Shown piece by piece: positions 56,300 through 64,000 of a stretch of 64,000 bases of DNA. The notes beneath the pieces were generated by a model. That model ran no database searches. It was not told the DNA's origin and saw only the letters and a list, made by a program, of their open reading frames with translations. Within the stretch, counting starts at the first letter, position 1. Each line of letters starts with the position of its first letter. The stretch is taken from positions 13,005,463 through 13,069,462 of the forward strand of contig NC_058137.1 of NCBI RefSeq assembly GCF_011075055.1, read 5' to 3'. Position numbers and translations under genes: made by a program. This DNA comes from Mangifera indica (taxonomy: Eukaryota; Streptophyta; Magnoliopsida; Sapindales; Anacardiaceae).

Positions 56300-57800
56300 G
56301 TTTTCACTTTCCTCTTACTTACACTTATCATCAACCACATTCTCAACTGTGCCTACAGATTCACCTAATTGTTTACCGCTTCTAGTGACAATTGCATTGT
56401 AATATTCTATTGTGCTCTAAGGTTGGCTAGGAAACTTTCCCATTTCCCTAGAATTAAAAGCACTTGCTTGTTGACCCAACTATACCCCAAACATTGTATT
56501 ATGTGTAGTTTATTAATTAACCTTGGTGGTAAGTTATCTAATGGCTTCATCTTAGACATCAAATTAATATTTTTGAGCAAGAATAAAGTTCTCCATCATC
56601 AATTCTAAATTTGATTTCTATTCTTGAGAAGGTTAATGGTGATGTAAAGGTTGTGGGTTAATGTTTCTAGCTTGAAACTTTGGAGATGGCTGTCTAAAAT
56701 TTTGGTTTGTGTTGGAAGTATTGGTTTCGTTTGACCGTGTGAAGTTTGGGTGTGGTTCCCTCCAACTTGTGTTATATGTATTTGAATAAGGATTATCCTA
56801 TCCCTTTTGGTTGTAGTTAAGGAAGTTTAGTTGCTCATTTAAAGGCTCTAGTGCATAATAGATACCTAATTGACATCCATAGCTCGCATGATCTCCATCA
56901 CACATCTCACAACTAGAAGTAAGTACAACATTCATATCTAACCTTTCTAATTGCTTTGTCAATGCATCCAACTTGACATTCACCATGGTAATTCCATCCA
57001 CCTCATGCACTTCTAAAGGTCTTTTATGACTAGCTCTATCATTGGACCACTAACAACTATTGGAAGTTATTTTTTCAATCAATTGCAAAGTCATATAAGA
57101 TATTTTACCAATTAATGACCCATTAGTAGTTGTATCCAAAATACTTTTCAAATAATAAGAAAGACCATTGTATAAAGTCTGAACAACTAACTACTCAGAC
57201 AAACCATGATAAGAGCACTGCCTTTGTAAATCCTTAAACCTTTCTCAAGCTTCATATAAAGACTCGTTATCCTTATGGTAAAAAATAGCGATTTCATTTC
57301 TCAATTTAATAGTTTTATTGGCTTGGAAATATTTTGCAAAGAAAGCTTGATAAAATGCTTGCCGGGTAGTAAATGTGTCAAGTGCCCTTGAATTTAATCA
57401 AACATTCACTTTATCCCTCAATGAAAATGGAAATAACCTCATTTTAATTGCATCATCAAGAATCTCATTCATCTTGAAGGTGTCACATAGTTGAGAGAAA
57501 CACGATAAGTGGACATATGGATCTTCATTTGCTGACTCTCTAAATTTATTTATTTTGGACCATTTGAATAATAGAAGGTTTGATCTCAAACTTGTAGGCA
57601 TCCACAACGGGTTTCACAACACTAGAATAACTATCATGAGTAATAGGCATAACAAACTCACGAAGAGCTCACTAATTGTTATTATTATTTGTCTTGCTTG
57701 TCTTTCTCCTATATGTATTTTAAAGGTTCTCTCGATTTCTCTGTCAAATTCTAAATTTTTTGAATTTTGAGATCTAATCATAAACCAATAAAACATCTAC
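56300..57800 (-). pseudogene. Gag remnant of the gypsy element
   Basis: 57398-57607 has ESANEDPYVHLSCFSQLCDT and MRLFPFSLRDK, a retrotransposon gag capsid motif. 56798-57010 has CEMCDGDHASYGC, a CCHC-type knuckle. Stops lie between the pieces; 57010-57400 also encodes gag-like helices in broken frames. Confidence 0.8.
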
Positions 57801-57900
57801 AAGAAAAGAACAAAAACAGGAAATCAAATAAAACAAAATTAAAGTAAAATAAAACTCTAGTCTAGTCAAATTATAAATTATACTAATATCAATAAAGCAC

Positions 57901-58559
57901 TAGTTCTTGATAATGATGCAAAAAACTTATTGTCTATGACTTGCAAGTATACAAGTCAATCAAGTAATATAAAAAGATGTCGGTCTCATAGGGATTAATT
58001 GTTGAGTACTAGTTCATTTTGTAATTAAGATTAGTTGTAGAAATAAAATATGCTAATAAAGGGGAATTGAATTAAAATGCAAATTAATTAGCCGAAATTG
58101 ATGAAAAGTAATGAACACCTAAAAAATTAAAAGTAAAATACTAATATAAAGAAGCTTAAGGTTTACGATTTTACTATCAATTTTTGAAAAATCACTAACA
58201 ACTTTGAATAAGATTAATGATAAAATGAATTATTGATAGTTGATTATCCTATTTTATTTACCCAATTCCTCTCTCAAGGTTAATTAAATGTGTTAAGATT
58301 AAAAACTTATCTACTTTTATGGTATAATGTTCATCAAAATCCATTAATTTCTATAATAATCAATTTATCCACAAAAAATTTATATTTATCTCTAAATAAA
58401 ATCCTAGGTTTAGCAAAACATGAACTAATTGAGTATGTATTTCTTAATATCAGTTATTGATGTACAAATAATCATGGTATTGGACCCTAACACCAAATAA
58501 GAAGTTAAAAATATAATTACTAAATCAAACATCCACCATCATTACTCAATAATCAATCC
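57901..58559. other. Leader/LTR-like region of the gypsy remnant
   Basis: CTATGACTTGCAAGTATACAAG and GATGTCGGTCTCATAGGGATTAATTG recall leader/LTR sequence of plant gypsy elements of this type (memory-based inference). No paired LTR was found on the left side. Confidence 0.35.
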
Positions 58560-59090
58560 TCCTCCTTCTCTGAGAAAGCAGATTCCTATTATTAAGCTTA
58601 GTTCAAAGACTAAGTCTGTGAAAAAGTGTTCTGTTTAGTGGATGCCTAAACAGGTTCCACCTCCTATTCCTACAGTCAGGGTATTCCAACTAGCTGACTT
58701 TCCTCCTCTAGAGTCAACAATTGATCCACTCACTTAGACCAAACAAGTTTGGAAAGTTAAAACTTTACAAATTGTTCATCTTAATGGTACTCAAGAAACC
58801 ATCTACCTTGTAGAAGTTATTCTTAACTAACATTTTCAAAATGTTGTTATGCAAAACCAAGTTTTACAAGACATCAACATGAGGATAAAAAGAATTGAGA
58901 AGAAGTTAGAGTCTCAAAGTCAAACTATTATCCAACCTATAAATGCTCTTAGACTTCAAATTCAAGAAGTTTATAATGATATCATGTCATGTGTTGCTTT
59001 GCAAATTCCTTTTCAGTCTCAAGAAAAGTAGATAAAGTCTTTAAGAGGAAGATGAAGTCCTAAAGAGCGTAGTTGCAAAATTTGGAGTAT
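58560..59090 (+). pseudogene. Second endogenous caulimovirid remnant, 3' part
   Basis: A plus-strand frame with few stops: KQIPIIKLSSKTKSVKK, QLADFPPLESTIDP, then a helical segment VLQDINMRIKRIEKKLESQS and ALRLQIQEVYNDIM that looks like a short coiled coil. Its codon style and frame continue the polyprotein broken at 54225. Assignment as pararetroviral polyprotein between movement protein and capsid is an inference. Confidence 0.5.
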
Positions 59091-59105
59091 ATGGTTAAAA
59101 GAACT

Positions 59106-59873
59106 TATAACATTTGCAGGTATGTCTTAAGGATAAAATGGTCTTTCTATAAGGATTTATTAAATATATACTTGAGTCAATGTGATTTGAAAGTCAAGTG
59201 TGAGTTTTCTATGACACATGAATGTGTATAATGAGGTCATGCCTGTGTGTCATTGCCATGTTACTCAGATAAGTTGACTCCGTGTAAATTTAAGTGACAC
59301 ATGGTCATATGCCCTAGACACATCCCATGTGTGTTGAATGCAATTTTAGTTATTAAAAATGTATGATGGTTGCATTTTAGGAATCTTTATCCTTAATCAT
59401 ATATGAGCGTTTTCCAAAAAGAAAGAGATAGAGAGAGAGGTTAATCATCAAACTTTTGTAGAGTATCTCTAATAGATCAATTTTGACAATGTGGTGAAAG
59501 AAAATAAAGAGAGAAGGAGCCCTTTTGATTAACTTCACTACGATAGAAATCTCCAGAAGGTAAGTAGGGTTTGACACACTCCCTATGTTGCACATGATGT
59601 TATATGATTTGAAGAGATGTTGTTCTACTATTAAGATTGATTGCATGCTCATGATGACAAGATTGTGTTAAGTGAATGATAGAATTATGGAGAAAAGATT
59701 GATTATGTGATTTATGCTTTATTGTATTTTTGCAATGTGTATGGCAACGATAGTTACTTTTAGTAAATGATATATAAAGTGTTATGCTTTACGTACTAAG
59801 AGTGCTTGATGAAGTTGAGATGAAGGGTGGAAAGATTTTATCATGAAATGTTGTCTTGTGAAGTTGATAAATT
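59106..59873. repeat. Gypsy LTR fragment, inverted relative to 26657-28953
   Basis: TATAACATTTGCAGGTATGT and the following 250 bases are the complement of the end of the LTR at 28700-28953 (shared GTGATTTGAAAGTCAA, GAGTTTTCTATGA, GTGTGTCATTGCCATGT). Cut at 59874 by the copia LTR. Confidence 0.7.
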
Positions 59874-61575
59874 TGTTAGGGAAGGTGCCTTAGAGCCAAT
59901 TGATTTGGCATTTGTAATTGTAATTTTATATTCATTAGTTAATAAAGAATTAATTATTATTAATTCATATGTATATCTTTTTCTATGATTGTGTAAATAA
60001 CATACGTTTAAAATGGTATAACTATGACAAAAAGATCAGACAATTGATCTTGATAACTCTATATACACATTAAGCGGTCATTCTAAAAACGTCTGTAATC
60101 TTGACATTACAATATACAAGTGCACATATGATGATGATGAGATTATCATAATGTTGAGTGATCCCACCAAAAGGTGACGATAGTTCTCAAGTATCGAAGC
60201 TGTTTGTAGATAGCTTGGTATAACAAATAGGTCACGTTATAGATGTATTCATTAGACTAACCCTACCAGAGGATATTCATATGGGTGGTTACTCTAGTGT
60301 CTATAGAATAAATCTTTGAACATCACGGGTGCATGTGATCTTATAACTTGAGGTCACCAGACCGTCTCATGTAAGAATTAGTATTGTTTGGCACTATCAA
60401 ACATGTCGTCATAACTGGGGTATTATAAAGGTAATGTACAACCATATCATGAGATACGTAAAGGCTATAGTTGATCAATAAAAGATTTGTCACTCTTGAG
60501 CATAGGAAAATATATCACATATGAAAATACTGAATGACATTCATGACTACTTGAATTTATGGTCACATGAGAAAGTTATAGCCTAATCTATGTAAGTCAT
60601 TAATGTGTATTAATTCATACCGAAAAACTATTGAGATAGACATATTTCTATATCTCAGCCTTGAGAAATATTGGTTGATGAAAAGATTGAATTACACATA
60701 ACTATGATGTTGTAAAAGTTTAAGAGATTTTCGTTAACATTCTATTGTATTGGTTGGCTATGACGTTTTACTAAAGGCCAATTTTAGTCTGTGTCTAAAT
60801 TTGATCCAAATTCAAACACTATTAGTTTGATGGAGAGTTTATAGGTCGCACGCATATAGTGGTTAATTCGAACCCAGAGGCGAGAATCATTTAATGACAA
60901 TCCTGGTATTTAGAAAAAGAGAGAAAGGCTTGAATGGATCAAGTTTACCCTTTGGGTTGAGAGATTTAGTTTGACCATGCATTGACTAAAGTACACAAAC
61001 CCAAGTACTCGGTGGAGTTGATGTCGGCCATGTATAACATGGCACGACTAGACACTTATTGTCGAAATCGTGAATGCTTAGAGGATATGCATAGGAGGCA
61101 CACTTGTGTGCAACTTATACATGTCACTTTAGCATGGGATTAATTGGAATCCTAATTAAACTAGGATTCCTGTGCATTTGTATATAAAAAGTGTTTTGTT
61201 TACATAAGATATCCATCACACTTAATACACATATCGTCTGAGTTTTTATGAAATTCTCTCTTCCTTTGAACATGTCTTTCATCTAACACAGGAGCCTTAG
61301 TAGCCTTTTTCCTAGAAAACCTCCTGTGTTCATGCTTCGCGTAGATACCAAAAAGTTGCCAGACTCAGGTTGGATAACGTTTGTTTCTTTGCCATGTGAA
61401 GACTTGGAAAAACCACCAACGTAGGTATAAACCCTAAAATACCTTACAGTTGTTTTGAATGTTCATGATAAATATGTTTTAAAATGGGTATCCTGGTCAA
61501 GATTTTAGGATTATAATTTTTATAAATTTATTAATTCTACTGCACTACTGGTTAATGGTGCCCTAAAACTCAACA
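59874..61575 (+). repeat. 5' copia LTR
   Basis: 1702 bp, TGTTAGGGAAGGTGCC to CCTAAAACTCAACA, aligned with 38574-40342 end to end. A TATATAAAAAG near 61180 is a likely LTR TATA box. Confidence 0.88.
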
Positions 61576-61576
61576 A

Positions 61577-61589
61577 TGGTATTAGAGCC
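61577..61589 (+). other. Copia primer binding site
   Basis: TGGTATTAGAGCC, one base after the LTR end: the initiator Met-tRNA site with a single C-to-T change. Confidence 0.88.
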
Positions 61590-61994
61590 ACCATTTAGGC
61601 AAATTTTCATGAAAATAATGTTTACTTATTTTGATTATTTTACCTATTGTTACACGTAATTGAATTAATCAAAACCCTAAAACTAGTAAAGTTAATTTGC
61701 AATCGTGTTACCACACAATTTGTAGAGTTTCATAAACAACGTAAATGTGTGTTAAATTATCAACTGACGATTTCTTATTGTTTTGTTTGAGTTTTGTTAT
61801 TTTTGTAAGCTGAATTAAGGTTGAAAGTCATATTGTTAGTGTGAGTATGGTTTACGTGCCATATTTTCTCACCCCAGTAGAGGCTTGATAAGAACATGAG
61901 TTTTCCAGATTTTTTGTCACTAAAAAATTCAGAAGACTTGTCTAGAAACTTGTCGTGAATGCAGGTGTCATCTAAAAGGACCTTACACCGAATG

Positions 61995-62345
61995 AGGTGT
62001 CACGACTATACCAATTTTGGTCTAACCGTCACACTTACTTAGTGCTTGGCACCATAAGGGTCACGTTAGACCTTTTTCAGTTTGGTTCAACTATGACACA
62101 CCAATGAGGGACACCATTAGGTGTTACAGTTAGACTATATTCAAAATGGTCCAGCTATGACATATCATGGCCATAGATGGGGAAGGGTGTCACAACTAAA
62201 CCATTTTTCATTATAGTCCAGTCGTGACCCATCATAGCATTTTTCCATGTGTCAAGCTATGAGACCATTATATGTCACAGCTACAATAAATTTCATTTTG
62301 GTTAAACAATGACTCATCATGGTATTTTGCCACGTGTCCAAATGT
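61995..62345 (+). repeat. Diverged tandem repeats in the copia leader
   Basis: About five units of roughly 55-85 bases, each with a GTCACRRCTA core, a TTTTCAKTTTGGTY-like middle and a GACWCATCATGG-like end (units start near 62000, 62068, 62137, 62190, 62272). Confidence 0.65.
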
Positions 62346-63561
62346 GCATCTTTTTGGAATTTTGTTGAATTATAGAATCATGACTAGACGTCTCGCCTAC
62401 ATACCCAATAAAGTTAAAAATTACAGTTTGGTTCTGTTTTGTTGAATTTGGGCCAAATTAAAATTTTTTTATGCTTTGGGGTTGAATAATGATTTTACAA
62501 AAACTTTAGAGACCAAAATGTAATTTTACACTTGACTAAATAATAATTTAAATTTAATTTTAATTGGATGTATATGTATGGATATATGTATGCATGTTGC
62601 CCAATACACAGTCAAAGAACCAATGTGAATGTCTTTTTTATTTTATTTTCTTTAGATTGTAATTTTGAAATAGGGTCTGGGTGCCCTACCTTAATCCACT
62701 TTCTTCTTTAGTTTAGATTTTTATTTTATTTTCTTAGAATCATGTATATTGGAAACAAAACCATGTAATTATTGAAGATTGGAGGCAAAAAGACAAGCAT
62801 GAAGATCTGAAGATAAAGGTTCACCTAGGTTGACCAATCAAACTCTTTTTGGCTTAAGGGACTTAACATTAGTTATGGTTGTATGCTAGTACGTTTATTT
62901 TACACTGTTGTATATATGTGGATGGTTATATTTTACAGATATCACCTAACATGCAGCTTTACTTTAATGAGACTAATTAATTAAAAACCTTCAAATCAAA
63001 TATTAAGTCTAAGATTAAATTCATGTCTTCTAATATGATGCCCTAACTAAGCTTCTGTTCATTGGAATCTTGTTCGTTAAAGTGAAGGGTAAACTTTTGC
63101 CAGGAAGAAAATTAGAAAATGTTCATATTCAACTTAACTAGTGTATTTTGCTTGTTTGCCAAAGTAATGTGAAGTATATTAGAGGCATAAAGAGAGAATA
63201 CACTTATTGATGCAAAGAGATATGTACTATCTACCCTACTAACATTGAGAGTCACATTTTATGTTACATGATTTGTTGGGGTAAAACCTAGCTTGAGATC
63301 ATGGGCTTTTGTTGATTAATTTGAAATTTACCTATTCAATCAATTCAAACTTGTTCGCTAAAGCGAAAGAGATAGTTAATGCGATGGGATTTCGATATAT
63401 TAGAAAGTTCACCGAAACTTTTTGAGTATAACAGTAAGGGCTATTAGCTTGAGAAAAATAGTAGGAGTAATTTAATTATTAAAGAAGTAATTAAAATGAA
63501 TGTTAATTAAAAATAAAATTACTAATTCTTTTATCTGTAAATTGTAGATCATATAATCACC
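62346..63561 (+). other. Rest of the copia leader, no gene seen
   Basis: AT-rich sequence between the repeats and gag. No open frame with a recognisable domain. Confidence 0.4.
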
Positions 63562-64000
63562 ATGACAAACTCAACATATTGATCAATTCTCAAAAAGAAA
63601 AATAGACTCACTAGAAGCAACTTCATTGATTGATACATAAATCTTAGGACTATTCAGAGTTAGAAGAGGAGGTTATACATCCTTGAGGGGTCGTTGCCTT
63701 GTGAGCTTGGTCTCGATACCACTTAAAAAGAAAAAGATATTTGAATAAATATCTTGATCACTCTATGGAAGTTTAGTGCCTCATACTGACTTCCATGTCA
63801 CCTAAGCTTCAAAAACATTGTGATAAAATAGATGTTCTATCCATACTTGTATACCTTCGAGAGTTATATGCCATTTGTGTGAGGGTTGAATGATATGAGG
63901 TGTCATGCATATTGTTCGATTACAAACTCGCTGAGGAAGGACAAGTTAGCCCTTATATAATTAAGATGATTAGTCATATTGAGCGATTGACAAGCTTGGA
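63562..64000 (+). pseudogene. Copia gag remnant (partial)
   Basis: From ATG 63562 the frame reads MTNSTY, a stop, then LKKKNRLTRSNFID, a stop where Trp is expected, and YINLRT; later near 63910 DYKLAEEGQVSPYIIK-like sequence followed by HIERLTSLD appears in another frame. These are conserved stretches of plant copia gag (family knowledge). At least two Trp codons have become TGA. Runs off the window. Confidence 0.65.

Larger units (their letters stand above)
54780..57900 (-). mobile_element. Gypsy remnant (Tat/Athila-like) with deleted pol
   Basis: Minus-strand gag (57800 to about 56300), gag-protease linker and protease (56278 to 55577), then directly the integrase C-terminus (about 55455 to 54780). 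RT, RNase H and the integrase core are missing. LPFPQRFQKAKFDQQFGKFL and the GDMVLLSNSRLKFF integrase tail are characteristic of non-chromovirus Ty3-gypsy elements. A hAT MITE interrupts the integrase tail. LTRs are not clearly delimited; 57900-58555 may hold leader or LTR. Confidence 0.75.
59874..64000 (+). mobile_element. Ty1-copia retrotransposon, 5' part, continues past the window
   Basis: Complete 5' LTR (59874-61575), Met-tRNA PBS (61577), a long leader with diverged repeats, and a decayed gag from 63562. The rest lies outside the window. Inserted in a gypsy LTR fragment. Confidence 0.85.

Noticed and set aside
1..64000. CRISPR array, rRNA or tRNA genes
   Set aside because: No regularly spaced direct repeats and no tRNA cloverleaf or rRNA segment was seen. 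The TGGTATCAGAGCC strings are retroelement primer sites, not tRNA genes.

Overview
This is AT-rich nuclear DNA of a flowering plant. The evidence is intron-containing genes with GT..AG junctions, a plant-type pectin methylesterase carrying its own inhibitor domain, a CCCH/RS-domain protein, plant Ty1-copia and Ty3-gypsy LTR retrotransposons primed by initiator Met-tRNA, and fossil caulimovirid (plant pararetrovirus) sequence. The species cannot be read from the sequence; a eudicot with a repeat-rich genome is the best guess.

Only two genes look functional. (1) 2722-5107, minus strand: a two-exon pectinesterase/pectinesterase-inhibitor, 563 aa, with all catalytic residues present. (2) 48330-51598, plus strand: a three-coding-exon CCCH zinc-finger protein, 912 aa, probably preceded by a non-coding first exon near 45300-45419 and a 2.9-kb 5'UTR intron.

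The rest is layered repeat. 1-1975: decayed caulimovirid protease/RT. 6617-7581: foldback Mutator-like element, copy 1. 9851-26257: a 16.4-kb minus-strand Ty3-gypsy element with both LTRs, PBS and PPT. A second gypsy element (about 13387-21485) sits inside its RT/RNase H junction, and that element is itself hit by a Mutator-like element (13446-14211) and a hAT MITE (18472-18838). 26657-28953: another gypsy LTR. 29261-33374: inverted copia LTRs around a gypsy pol fragment. 34046-40342: a decayed copia element with Mutator-like copy 3 inside (36973-37960). 41802-43059: a hAT-like element with a perfect 36-bp palindrome. 53031-59090: a second caulimovirid remnant with a perfect Met-tRNA primer site and a movement-protein frame. 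It is split by a gypsy remnant that carries another hAT MITE (54931-55232). 59874-64000: a copia element that runs off the window.

The most informative signals are two small DNA-transposon families, each with three copies. One is flanked by 9-bp target duplications (Mutator-like, near-total palindromes), the other by perfect 8-bp duplications (hAT). They give clean pre-insertion sites and an order of events. I found no evidence for an undescribed functional system; the unusual features are structural.
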